64,000 nt of DNA from Topomyia yanbarensis (Eukaryota; Arthropoda; Insecta; Diptera; Culicidae). The stretch is taken from assembly GCF_030247195.1 (NCBI RefSeq), contig NC_080671.1, forward strand, positions 14,830,843 through 14,894,842. Reading direction: 5' to 3'. Shown here piece by piece: positions 34,440 to 46,619 of the stretch (positions within the stretch are counted from its first letter, which is position 1; each line of letters begins with the position of its first letter). Made by a program: the position numbers and the translations under genes. Below the pieces are notes generated by a model that was given only the letters and a program-made list of their open reading frames with translations, searched no databases and was not told where the DNA came from.

Positions 34440-35290
34440 AATGTGCAACATTTTTCTTTTTAGATTGTCCATATCTGTACTGTGGATGACGTCTAAAGCA
34501 ACTGACTTGTCCCGAGTGAAAATTCAGAAGCTCTGGTTTGCTGCCGAGAATACGAAAACGAACTGCCAATAAGTTGAATCTGTCCAAGTTTTTCGTTCAG
34601 AGAGCCAAGGACCGGGAGGGACTGTATACGCACAAAGTGCAGAAGGCTCCAAATCGCAACAAACTGCAACATAAGGTGGGAAAGTGACGGTCCCGGCAGC
34701 TGCACATCAAGCTTCTGGGGCTATTATTTTTCACCGCCCAGCACAAGTTTAACTTTCCGGAGGAAGTAAGGAAGCACGAATGTTCAAAGTTTGCCAATAA
34801 ATACATGATTTGGTAAGCGATCTGCTCATGTGGCAAACGGTGTGCGACGTTCGTAACTACCGGGACTGTAAACGGTGAGATCTACCTCAAGGACTGTCTA
34901 CAGAAGCGTCTGCTTCCTCTGTTGAAGGAACACGAGAGCCCTACGATCTTCTGGCCGGATTTAGCTTCAAATATTGTCCTGGAATAATATGAAGCCAACG
35001 GGGTCACTTTCGTACTCAAGGATATGAACCCACCCAACGCACCGGAACTAAGGCCCATCGAAAAATACTAGGCGATCATGAAGAAAAAGTAGGTTTCCGT
35101 ACAGAAGATGTTGTACAGAACACAATGAGTGGCGTTAAGCGTAGGGTGCGAACGTACGGTTATGGTACTGAAGTTGAATGAAATAAATATGCCAAAAGCT
35201 TACTAATGGGTTATATATTATTTTCTGAAAGCTTGAAAACGATCGGTCCACTAGATTTCCGTGATGCAATTTGATGTGTGACACCCTTTA
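34440..35290 (+). pseudogene. Tc1/mariner transposase relic (ITmD37E-like)
   Basis: The broken frame shows FFVQRAKDREGLYTHKVQKA, FFTAQHKFNFPEEVRKH, FANKYMIW, AICSCGKRCATFVTTGTVNG, YLKDCLQKRLLPLLKEHE, the catalytic FWPDLAS and PELRPIEKY. The first catalytic Asp region is deleted, and a few residues are lost after DLAS. The present D-E spacing is therefore shorter than the 37 expected for D37E elements. Several stops are present. The right terminus TTTGATGTGTGACACCCTTTA at 35270-35290 is a mariner-type end beside TA. The left end was not found. Transposase would excise and re-insert the element. This copy cannot. Confidence 0.75.
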
Positions 35291-36150
35291 CATAGCTCTT
35301 TTTTATTTAGACTAAGCAACTACAGACTATTTTTTGGTTGGATGAGATAAATTTCCCTGCTTGCCGTAGTTCAATTATGGTACTCCAATTGTGTTTAGAG
35401 CTGTGATATCCCACATACTTTGCCCTAGAGGATATTTCAATTACCGTTTCTTTGAGTGAATGTGTTGATATGGAATACTTCCTTTTTTCGAGTAAATAGG
35501 ATTATGATTGTTTAGGGGGTTCAGACCCTTCTTTTTACACTACTTTGAAGTAAAGTTTAATGTAGATTGCATTATATTTGAGATAACACAGTCACATTTC
35601 CCCTCACGAAGATTACAGCGTCATCTGAACATCCAATCACTTCACATTTCCTGCTTTAAGTTAATGATCTACAACTACTGGCCACAATAAGAGCAATAGA
35701 ACTCCGCCTTTATGGCATTCCTTGTATGTTTTCATAGTCAGTGTCGTGTTTCTAAGCGTGCTCGTTGTTTCACGGTTTATAAGTATTCAGTTGATCCAAT
35801 TCCTTCTGTAAATATCAAACCCATGTTTTGTCATAGCATTTCGCATTGAACTATGGGATGCATTTTTAAAAGTTCCTTCTATGTAGAAAAAAACTGCAAG
35901 TGTGATTTATTTTTTATTTCTATTGTTGATTTGTTGCTCTGATATGCAAATTGAAGTTCGCTTAGCGGAGAATAATTCAAGTACTCTTCCCCAATGTGTA
36001 AGTCACAAGTGTGTGTCACAAGGATAAGTGTCACAGCCCTCTTAAGATGGGATGCCGGATAAACAATCAAAGTAAGTTCGATGGTGCGGCACAGGAGAAC
36101 GAGGATTCTATTCAGTAAACCTAGCTGGGGGTACCTAATTCAAGTACCAC
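35291..36150. other. intron sequence, nothing recognised
   Basis: AT-rich, with no ORF with motifs and no repeat boundary. Confidence 0.35.
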
Positions 36151-36159
36151 TTCTACCTA

Positions 36160-38770
36160 TTACAGTGGCGGCTGGAAGGCAGAAAATTCTGTGGAGTTTA
36201 TTGTGCTTCATGAGCAGCAGCAACGAGTCATTAGATGGATGCCGGTGTGTGACCGTATTTGCGTGGATAAAGAACACTTCAACTATTGCTTGATCAATAC
36301 CTACGAGCCTACAAACGACAAATGATATGAATTATTTGGACCTCGAGACAAGACTTTCGAAGAATGCCCGAAACATGACGCAAAATTCATCATCGGGGAC
36401 ACAAATGCGCAGGTAGGGAGCCACGAATACTTTTATTCGGTAATTGGCATGCAGAGATTCACTTTCACATTCCGTGGACGAACATTGACTCTGTCTATTT
36501 TTTGGCATTGAGTAGGATTCGTTCAAAACTGTTTAGCATAACCGATTTCAGCTGTGAGGAAACCATGCAACTGAACATACAGCGATAATCGGCTGATGGT
36601 CTGATCGGCAAACTTGAGATAATCTGAACGCGGCATGGCAGCAGGACCAGAAGGTCATCAGTACAAAAGTTACACATGGAAACCAGCGGAACAGTTGATT
36701 TAATACTGTGTGCTACAGAGCGACGGACAAGAAACATCAGGGCAGAAGCCTTTCCTTTCCGAGTTCAATTTCCGAATGAACTAAAGGGCAATGTTCTCAG
36801 TGCGTCTATTTGGCCGACTGAAGCACTCGTTCGTAAATTGAAATTCGACCAGCCAAGGGATATCGGGATGCACCTCGCTTGTATTATCAGTTGGGGCTGA
36901 AATATATTTTCATTATTTCATTTGTTTCCGAAAATTCTAGTCTTACTTGCAATTTTCAGTAGAACAATCAACCGAATTTAACCTTAGGGCCTTAAAGTGT
37001 AACCTTAGTAGATTGCTGTGGAGAGGTTCTGCTTGACTACCCAGCTATGAAAACTGCTGTCAGCTGATACAACTGGAGCTTCTGTATATTCAAAGGAATA
37101 CAGCAAGAGCTTTGTTCATCGCCGACACTTTGTAAGCTCGTATATATGCCTCAGCCGTTTTGGAACAAATCAACAAAAATGTCGCATCGATTACCTTTCC
37201 GACGCACTAACTATAGTAGACATAGATGGCATACCAGCAATGGCGGTCTACACAGACTTTTCAACCAGGTCGCTTTAGCTTTCGCATTCAACACGTGTCG
37301 ACTAACTTTTCGTTTAAGATTTTCCAGGCTTTTATTCAGTCTGTTAAAAAACTAGCATTTTTATCGTTTTTTTGAAAATTATACTATGACCATTATTTTT
37401 GTGTACGACCTGATTGCTAGAAATATTAAGAACAATATCATTGGGGTTTTTGTATGCCTGATGATGTGGAAAACAATAATTGCAGCGTGTAGCCGTCGGA
37501 ACAGGGAACGGTATAGTGGCAGCCAAAAAAAAGCTTCATCGACGTGAGAGGCACAAACTGTATGAGAATTTGGAACGGTGGACAAGCTGTTAAGCCCATT
37601 GGCAAGGACGGAATCGCGGCCGAGCTTTTAAGAGTCAGGAGTGACCGACAGTACAAAGAAATTACCTGCTTGATTGAGATGATCTGGTTGGAAGAGAACT
37701 GAGACACGTTTACTGAATGCTTTCTCGACGAATACCAAAGCGGGTTTCGAGGAAGGATGATCAACGACGTACCAAATTCTGGATCAATTCCGGGAATACA
37801 ACATGCAGACTCATCATATGTATGATTTCAAGGCGACGTATGATTCAGTGAAATGTAAGGAACTGTGGCAGATAATTCTTGAACATGGCATTTGAACAAA
37901 ACCGACTAAGCTGTTTCGTAAGACGCTGGATGGGTCAAAATCAAGCGTTAAAATAGCCGTGTGATACGCGGACCGTTTGTGACGTACGATGGATCGAAGT
38001 AGGGCGATGCACTCTCTAATCTATTATTCAGTTTAGCGCTCGAAGATAGAATGCGACGATGTAAGAACAACACGAGATCACATATGTAGTTTCTTGGCTT
38101 TGGAGATGATTCATTGTAGTTGATCGCGGAGCAGTAGGAGAGTTTTCAAACCAGAATCGGACTGACTATAAACTCTGGAAAGACGAAGTACATGGTAGCT
38201 TGGTAGAGTATGAGGCAGTCCGAACGGTGTCGGAAATCGATGAGATCCGGTACGAGGTTCTCGGCGAATTGATATATCTTGGAACCAGTGTTGCAAATTT
38301 TCAGTTCAATCCACCCAACCATGATTCAAAATCAAAGCCTCCCTTTATCATTCACTTTCAAGTGAGCGGCTAAACCATACGTCTGTTAAAAATTTACGAT
38401 TTTATTCGCGAAGTAAAAGTTTTGTTGCGGCTGCGAATTGGACTTTCTATGGATTGGATAGTCAGTTGAAGTTGAAGACGCACACAAAAATTACTCAATA
38501 CAAATTGCTAATTCTCCCTGCTGCTCTGTACGATCATGAGAAATGGTCGTTGATGAAAAAAAACTATCGAGTGTTTGGTGTATTTGAGAGAATACAATAC
38601 TCGGCGGCACAGTAGAAAATGTAGAATAACACAAACCCACAAATCACGAACCGTTAGTCCAATTATTCAAACATGCTGATATTGGATGACTGATGAAACA
38701 CATAGACTACAGCGGGCTGGACATATAGCGCATGCTGGAAGAGAGACCAGCTAATGTTAAGGAGGCGTCT
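36160..38770 (+). pseudogene. old, heavily decayed RTE-type LINE
   Basis: Fragments in several frames follow the RTE order. An endonuclease-like KFIIGDTNAQVGS-type piece lies near 36385. KPIGKDGIAAELL is at about 37590, EYQSGFRGR near 37730, and HHMYDFKATYDSVK at about 37815 (motif A). GDALSNLLFSLALE is near 38005, FLGFGDDS near 38090 (weathered catalytic box), YDHEKWSLMKKNYRVFGVFE near 38530, and an RAGHI-RMLEERPA ending near 38712. There are dozens of stops and indels, far more than in the RTE copy at 28 kb, so this insertion is much older. Confidence 0.7.
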
Positions 38771-39244
38771 GGTGTAAAGTGCTCAAACCGAAAGTTATTT
38801 TGTTTTACGTTTTTGAAGGCAAGGCAACCATGGATCTTTTGTGCAACATTAAGATCTATTTGTACATTCATTGTGAATGAAAAAAATATGTTTGGTTACG
38901 ATCATTCCAAATATAGACGTCCAACCATTTCCACGCCGAGAAGCGCCGTGGCGGACACGATAACTGTTGATAAAATTGTATGATACATGAACTTCAATAA
39001 AATTTGTTAAGTTTAGACTTATAGTTATTCGATGAACCAAAAAAAAAAAAATATAAAAACGTTCGAGTTTCGGAAAATGGTTTCATGAAAACCGAAAAAT
39101 CTCGTATTTTACTGTAAAATTCGATCATTCTGCTTCAAAATAAAAGGGACAAAAAATTTTATTCAGTTTTCTGTGATTCATCGACAGGCTACACATTCTC
39201 ATTAAAATCAATTTGAAAAACGCGGTTTCGAGAAAAAAGCTATT
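38771..39244. other. intron sequence, nothing recognised
   Basis: AT-rich. One 83-codon ORF overlaps the LINE end and is not supported. Confidence 0.35.
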
Positions 39245-39960
39245 AAAGGGTGTCCCACGTCAAATTTCACCTCGAAAAAATGCTGTATAAAATAACCTAT
39301 TGGATATTTTCTCCTGAAAATTTGGGTAGAAGTAGTTTAGAGTGTATTGTTTACACTGTATTTTTATCGCTGTCAGTTTTTCGAAAATTGTTGCCGATAG
39401 ATTGAAATCAGCGTGGGCTATAGCAAATACGTGCGAGGAATGCATGGATGGCTGTTTAAAACAAAAGAAATTTAGCGTGGTCACCAAGATTGCGACAAAC
39501 CATTCTAGAGGTTCCATACTAACAATTAAACGGATAAAAAAGAAGTCAATTTTTTGCCCACTACACCAGAAGCTAAGTAGAGAACTTGGAACGATGATGA
39601 TGGTGATATGGTCCCTAATATCTGCTCTGGTTGTTCATCACACGAAAGAATTTTTGTTTGTTTACCTTTACCTCTAACCAACAATGACATTACTTGACCA
39701 AACGGATATTTTTCATTGTAATTTCCAAAATTTGAAGACATTTTTCAAGCGTATATTTGTGGAACGATGAAAACATTAAGATCAGATGTTATTTCAGTTC
39801 ACAATTGAAAACAAAATGCTAACAAAATCTTTTTAGAACTGGCTCCCTGTTATTTGACATTGACAAGTTATAAGCATTGAAAATTTAGCTATTATTATTA
39901 CACTTTCGGTCTACTCTGAAAAACACACTATTTTTGAGGACTTTTATACTCAAAAATAAT
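39245..39960 (+). mobile_element. possible mariner-type element, left end only
   Basis: TTAAAGGGTGTCCCACGTC at 39243-39261 closely matches the inverse of the mariner terminus at 35265-35290 (TAAAGGGTGTCACACATC). An ORF of 111 codons follows (39342-39677) but shows no transposase motif. No right end is recognised. Confidence 0.3.
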
Positions 39961-40908
39961 ATGGCAAATATCTCACTTCAAGGGAGATTAATAACTACAA
40001 CAATATCATAAAAATCTAGGCTCTTACAGCCTTTTAAGAAAGCATCATTGTTGTACACTTTGCCATTTTCACCTGAGGAATTCCACGAAGAGCCGTCCAA
40101 TTTTGTAAAAAATCGTGACCGACCATCTTCGATTTTGATGAAAGTTTTTACGTTGCGCCTATGTGGGAAATTAAGTACATTCAAGAGATAATCAAATCAT
40201 TTTGTCTCAAGAACAACTTTTTAAAAGGGCGTATGTGTTTTTGCGTGCACTACTTTCTAAAAAATATTGTTCAAGAACCATAATTTGTACAGCAAAACTG
40301 TTCGAGAATGCGTTGCATATACACTGAAAAAAATGTACCGATTTTCAAAAAATTTATAATTTATATTAAAAATTGAAATTAAAAAAAAAAACATTTTTTT
40401 TAATTTTTTATTTTTTGCCAGTGAAAACCTAAATAGAAAAGAAACATTTTAAGTTTTCATGTTGGAGAAGTTATCAATAAAAAAGTTTTTCTAACAATAA
40501 CTTTGTACATGTTTTTCAATTCTGTACTATTTTACAGACAAAAATATATTTTTTTTTATCGATTGTGATTCTAAATGTCATTTCAAATGAAAATGCTGTT
40601 TACATTATGAAAATCGTACAATTGTTGATGGAGAAACGCGAATAACTTATTAAAAGGGCGTAATTTAACGAATTATTACTTTTTGTCTAAACAAAATTTA
40701 AAATATCTTGAAAACGACTACATTTTCGAAGATTTTTGTAAAGAGCATTTTGATTCGAAATGACATTGGGAAATCACATTCTATAAAAAAATATGTTTTT
40801 GTCTGTAACATAGTATAGAATTGAAAAACATGTACAAATTTGTTGTTAGACAAACTTTTTTATTGATAACTTCTCCATCATAAAATTAGACTTAAAATAT
40901 TTCTTTTT

Positions 40909-41840
40909 GCCTTTCTCATATAAAGAAAGGCTATGCAATCACTGTAAAAATCGACATTTTAACCGAGGCCCGGAGGGCCGAGTGTCATACACCATTCGAT
41001 TCAGTTCGTCGAGATCGGCAAATGTCTGTGTGTGTGTATGTATATGTGTGTGTATGTGTGTGTGTATGTGTGTGTGTGTGTCATTTAAACTCACACAATT
41101 TTCTCAGAGATGGCTGAACCGATTTTCGCAAACTTAGTTTCATCTGAAAGGTATAACGCTCCCATAAGCTGCTATTGAATTTTTAGTTGATCCGACTTCT
41201 GGTTCCGGAGTTACGGGTTGAAGAGTGCGGTCACACAGCAAATTCCCATATAAACTGGTACCACCATGATGTTCAAATGATGTAAAACATATTAAAATTG
41301 ATGTAACATTACTCTAGTTTGCGGGTCTGGATCACTAATGATCAATCAAAGTAGCTTTGACCACATTTGCCACCTATGACGGTTCATGACGCTCCCGGGG
41401 AACCCGCCAGGTTCCTAAGCTAATATCACACCCATTCCCCAACGAATTCTCTACCGATTTTTACAAACTTGATTTCAAATGAAAGATACAGTAATGCCAT
41501 TGACTGCTGCTGAATTTCATTCGGTCCTGACTCTTGCTTTCGGAGTTACAGGGGTGTTAGTAAGGATGCACTGGAATTTCCCATATAAATCGGTACAATC
41601 GTAATACCTCAGAGGCTAAAAACTATTGAAATGGTCACCAAATAACTTCTAATCGCAGATCTAGATCACTGATTGCCAATCAAACATTCTTTGAATATAT
41701 TGTCCACTATCGACGATTCCGGAAGTCCGGAATTCCGGGCATATTCCACAATTAAAGTCAAATCGGTTCTTCGGTGATGACTGAACCGATTTTCTCAAAC
41801 CAAGTCTCAAATGGAAGGCAAAATATGCAGTTGAGTATTG
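40909..41840 (+). mobile_element. unclassified GAGGCCCGG repeat, copy 3 (3' truncated)
   Basis: Begins GCCTTTCTCATATAAAGAAAGG after T5 and carries GAGGCCCGGAGGGCCGAGT, a TG/TATG microsatellite (41029-41080) and the repeated ATGGCTGAACCGATTTT and GACTTCTGGTTCCGGAG units. It lacks the GAGAAAGGCACAATTGCACC end. A pyrimidine-rich tail (41850-42010) leads to copy 4. Confidence 0.7.
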
Positions 41841-42105
41841 CGTCGCTGCCCCCCCCCCCGTCTTGCCCTTACACCTCCCTCCTTCATCACTCCCCTCCTC
41901 TTTGACCACCCTCGCGCCCGCATTTTCTTCATCCATCCCGTATACCGAAATAAGATGAAGGATTTCTGACGCATCCTCCACTCCCACTCTACTAACCCCC
42001 CATTCCCTACACGTTCAAACCCATTCCACCAACCTTTCCAAATTATAATCACATGAAGATAACATTGAACTCATGCTTATTAAGCTAATTAAATATTATT
42101 CTTTT

Positions 42106-43089
42106 GCCTTTCTCATATAGAAAGGTTATGCAATTGCTTCAAAAACCGATTTTCTAACCGAGGCCCGGAGGGCCGAGTCTCATATAACATTAGTCGAGTT
42201 TGCCGAGATCGCAAAATATCTGTGTGTATGTATGTGTGTATGTGTGTATGTATGTGTGTGTATGTGCGGATTTGTTAACAAAATGTCCACATCGGTTTCT
42301 CGGAGATGGCTGAACCGATTTTTTCAAACTAAGATTAAAATAAAAGATATAATATTCCCATAGGTTGCTATTGAATTTCATTTTCAACCGACATCTTGTT
42401 CCGGATTACGAGTTGAAGAGTATGGTTACAAAACAAAATTTGTTGATTTGTCCACATCGGTTTCTCGGAATTTTCTGAACCGATTTTGACAAACTTGATT
42501 TTAAATGAAAGGTCGATCAGCTGCTGTTGAATTTTATGTGGATCCGAGTTCTGGTTCCTGAATTACAGGGTGATACGTACGATCACGCAGCAAATCCCGA
42601 TTCTAACGAATTCTGCGATGAATGTAAAAAGGTGAAGTTTTTTCCAAAATGTAAACAGAACTGTTGAATTTGTAGATCTAGGTCACCAACAGTCATTCAA
42701 AGTCTCTTTGGCCACACTGTCCACCATCGACGGACCCGGAAGCATCCAAATTCAGAATAACGGTTATATTGGTTTCTCGAAAATAGCTAGACCGATTTGA
42801 TCAACTTAGTCTCAAATTAAAGGTGTTGCGTCCCCGGAAACTGATATTAAATTCCATCTCCATCCGACTTCCGGCTCCGGAGTTACGGGTTGTGAAGTGC
42901 GATCACATAGAAAACTCCGATTCAAACCGATACCGCGATGAATGCAAAAAGGTGCTCTTATATATACTTACCAAGTGTAATAAGAATGAAAGATATTTCC
43001 GTAATGTTATATTGTACGAACCAGCTATTAAATCATAGTTTGGAGAAATGAGAAAGGCACAATTGCACCTCTAGGTGGATTAAAACAGG
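42106..43089 (+). mobile_element. unclassified GAGGCCCGG repeat, copy 4
   Basis: Runs from GCCTTTCTCATATAGAAAGG to GGATTAAAACAGG with both characteristic ends, followed by T5 (43090-43094). It is about 984 bp, shorter than copy 2 through internal loss. It has diverged clearly from copies 1 and 2. Confidence 0.7.
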
Positions 43090-43540
43090 TTTTTATTTAG
43101 GTTTTCGCTGGCAAAAAATAAAAAATTAAAAATATGGGGTTTTTTAATTCCAATTTTTAATATAAATTATAAATTTTTTGAAAATCGGCACAATTTTTGT
43201 TCAGTGTATATTGTTTTTATAAAGATTAATGAATGCTCTGCAACTCATTCTCGAATAGTTTTGCTGAACAAATTATGGTTTTCGTATTATTATTGTTTGT
43301 TCATTGTGCATGCAAAAACACATACGCCCTTTTAAAAAAAACTCTTGAGTCAAAATGGTCTAATAACCTGTGGAAGTCATGGAGATTCATAAACCAAACA
43401 TAGCTGCAAATTTTTGTTAAAATCGGAGATGGTGGATTTTTATGGTCGGCCACTTCCCAGTGGAATTCTTCCTATATTTAGTGACCCATGTCATACCACA
43501 CCGTTCCGCAGTATTCTGTGCGATCCAAAGTGTACAAATG

Positions 43541-45639
43541 ATGCTGATATTTTCAGAGGGGGACAACTTGACAGCTCCTATACAAATCGTTAAAATCACT
43601 TTTTTTCTGGGTTTGTGGGCCTAAAATGGCCGATCAATCTTTATTCAAGAGCAATATCTAAAAAAAGCGTAAACTTGTACACAGTGAAAATTTTCTTGTT
43701 CAGATATTTTTTTACTTTCGATAATTCATTTTTGAAGACTTTTTGGGGGTTTGGTGTCGTTTTGCTATAAGAATAATGCATATGTATTCCGATGTATTAT
43801 TTTTAAATTATTCATGATTTTTTGGAATCATTGGCATACAAACAAGCGGCGCTCATACTAGTAAGTGATCACCTTCATTTAGTCTTAGATATTAGATATT
43901 ATTAGTAATATTATTAGCAATATTGTATTGCAACGCACACAACGATACTGGACTGTTTTGCCCCTCTCCGATAAAAAAGGAGCTGTTATCACTTCTGAAA
44001 TTCGTGGAAACCTTTGCACTGTAAATGTCACAGCACCTATCAGTTAGGTAGATGCTATGCTGTCAGAAAGAAACAATCGAAGTGCGTCTTTGTAAAATGA
44101 AAAATAGTAATCACAAAACTAAAGGATTAACGAAAAGCTTTCGAGAATTGTCATATGCGAATGAGAAACATGTTTCAAGGGCGACGGGAGAACAAAAAGT
44201 TCACACTAGAAGCGTACGCAAATCAAATCACGCATTTTACATTCACAAAATGTAATCATTTTATGAAACTCCAAAATAACGAATGAACTTGTTTGTATTT
44301 ATATTAAATTTATTCGCTGTTTTGAAATGATCGTCTTGATTATCTCTTCCGAATGTAAATAAAGAAAACAAGTTCGTAAAAGACGCCACGAAATTATTTT
44401 CTTGCATAGAAATTTACAGTATCAGAATTAGTGGACGGCATTCTATGGTGGCGACATCATTCGAAACACGGTGGTTTCAAGCAACTTAGACGAAACGTCA
44501 AGTTGCGGGAGGATTGGATATTTCAGATCGCTGGACATATATAAAACTGGTATAAATGATTCAATTTTTATGACGCACGTTGCCGAAAAAAATCTCAAGC
44601 AACATAAGGCTCATGAAAGAAAGAAGGACTAATTGACAGCGTTTATTGTTCTAAAATGCACGCTATACGCCAATGCATTAATAAATAATGCTTTCGTTAG
44701 ACGCACGGAAATTTACTATAACCTCAAAAAGTCCCGGACCTTTATTCAATTCGGATTTCTCATTTCAAATAAAATTGCACATTACTGTTGACTGACCCTT
44801 CCTGTCTATAAAAACTTTCAGTTTTTCTCTATCCCTGCAATAGTGACAAATGCTTAATCTCTTTCGAAAGCCAGCAAAACATTTCGCATATTACCCAACG
44901 GTGAAAAAGATCTTTCATTACTGCCAAGTGTTCACTTGGCATGCCCAAGCTCATTACCAGTTTTCGTAGCAGCACCCCTCGGAAAAGAAAACAGTCCATT
45001 TTCCACTTGAACACACACACCCACTTCCGACTTCCGACCATGTGTTGCTCGGGCTACGACCAGCTACTATATCGGCAACCAAAGCAGAGCACTACAAGCG
45101 GCGTCATCTTCGTTGTCGTCGCCATCGTCGTCGTCGTCGTCGCTGGTGTGAACAAAGTTCGTGCCAAGAAAAAGCGTCATCGTTTTTCGTGTCGTACTCT
45201 TCCCGCTTTGATGCAACTTTTGGTACTATACTTCTTGACTTCTCGCTGTTCGGAGATAGCCCCGACGCGTCGGTCGGGTGGCAAAGGGTCAGGGGTACCA
45301 GAAGGCAAAACTCTCGACTTAAGTTGTGTTTTAATAGTTTGTCGACGATAATTTACTGCTAATGATTTCGGTGGAGAACAGTAAGCACATCTTTCCCGGT
45401 AAAGTACAAGGAACCAGCGATGTCAACATGGGAAGTTTACGGAGTGCTGCAAATGTATGTTAGTTTGCGGCTTTAGTTTGGTAAAAGGTGAGCACAGGTT
45501 ACTAGATGTATATAAAGTTCCCCCCGGGGGAGAAAGCAATTGGGGATTGTTTGTGTAAATAAATTTGGTTTGGTTTGCAGCGTGTTTCTTCGCAATTATC
45601 TTTGTACAGTGTACAACTATCTGATTTTCTTTCTTCGCC
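43541..45639. other. intron sequence with a short GTC microsatellite
   Basis: Mostly featureless. A GTCGTC-type triplet run lies at about 45107-45145 within a GC-richer block (44940-45350). Overlapping ORFs there contain a V-rich run created by the triplets. No splice sites in phase with the neighbouring exons were found. Confidence 0.4.
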
Positions 45640-45647
45640 ATTTATAG

Positions 45648-45876
45648 CAGTGTTTTTCAACCGGGGGTGAATTCACCCCCAGGGCTACGTCAGATTATGA
45701 ATTTTTACGGGTAAATTTCGACTTATTATCCTACTATTTCAATCGAATTATTGTCTCTATATCATAGAGTCAATAATTCGATAGAAATATTAGGATAAGA
45801 AGTTGAAATTTACCTGGAATAATTCATAATCTGACGTACCCCTGGTGAGTGAATTCTCCCCGGTTGAAAAACATCG
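45648..45876. mobile_element. hAT-like palindromic MITE, 229 bp
   Basis: Perfect 8 bp duplication ATTTATAG (45640-45647 and 45877-45884), matching the hAT target preference nTnnnnAn. The ends CAGTGTTTTTCAACCGG and the inverse CGATGTTTTTCAACCGG are of the classic hAT CAGNG-TTCAACC type. The two arms pair along nearly the whole length (TACGTCAGATTATGAATT, TCGAATTATTG), so the transcript would be a hairpin. Confidence 0.9.
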
Positions 45877-46619
45877 ATTTATAGGAAGCAACAACATCTT
45901 ACTGATGATAGCAAAAAGTAACGGGTTTAGTCATATGAAGTTATCAATAATACAATAAATTTATTCTTAACATTTTTGGGTTGATATGAAATTTATGGTG
46001 TCAATGCAGCAACAATAACGATATAGTAAATAACACAATAAAACGAAAATATAATTGTCATCCTTATTATTAAACTAATCAGCTTATGACCCATAACTGT
46101 GGTGGAAAGAATGAAATTTTTACTCAACCAAAATTAAATCATAATATGAGAAAGAGTCTTTTAGTTAAATCTTTTCTTTTATCAAAATATTTTAGACTGA
46201 TAGCAGAAACTTGCGAAAGCCAATGTGCGAGAAATTATGGTAACCAAACACGCATTTAGTCATCTTACAATCATCCTTTCTCAGTTAAACTGTCAATTTT
46301 TTGTCAAACAAACCTTCAAGAGAAAATAAATACAGCCCCAAAAACTTATTGAAAAAGCATAAAAAACAACTGCCACATAAGTCGACTGCCATAAATTGCC
46401 ACAAGTCAATTGGATGAAAAGCTCGACTTTTCCGAAGTCTGAATGAAAACACTTTGCTGATGAAAAAAGCTTTCCATGTCGCGAAAACCAATTCAGCACA
46501 AAAGCTCTACAGAGACTTTCCCTCTCCTTACAATTCGGATAGCTAGCTTTTATCCGTTCACCACCCACTGAGCGGGCGAAACCAAACCGAGCCAAACCAA
46601 GCTAAGCAAAGTCACTCAC

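Larger units (their letters stand above)
40040..43540. repeat. long palindrome interrupted by repeat insertions
   Basis: Inner arms (about 40464-40600 and 40760-40882) share GAGAAGTTATCAATAAAAAAG and many following bases in inverted order. Outer arms (about 40040-40455 and 43095-43540) share AAAGGGCGTATGTGTTTTTG, ATAATTTATATTAAAAATTG and GAAGAATTCCAC-type blocks. The right arm is split at 40908/43090 by about 2.2 kb of the GAGGCCCGG repeat family. Without it the palindrome would be about 1.3 kb. Probably a foldback DNA element. No transposase. Confidence 0.7.
33027..46619 (-). other. 13.6 kb intron filled with nested transposons
   Basis: The interval between the donor at 46619 and the acceptor at 33027. 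It holds foldback elements (33.8-34.3 kb), mariner relics, an old RTE LINE, a long palindrome with inserted repeats, and a hAT MITE. It could contain further small exons that I did not recognise. 33027-33831 itself shows nothing definable. Confidence 0.55.

Noticed and set aside
39342..39677. 111-codon ORF with several cysteines
   Set aside because: No domain recognised and probably within a decayed mariner-like element. Not supported as a gene.
44941..45351. 136-codon ORF with a valine-rich hydrophobic stretch resembling a membrane segment
   Set aside because: The stretch is produced by a GTC triplet repeat. An overlapping frame is equally long and there is no splice or motif support.
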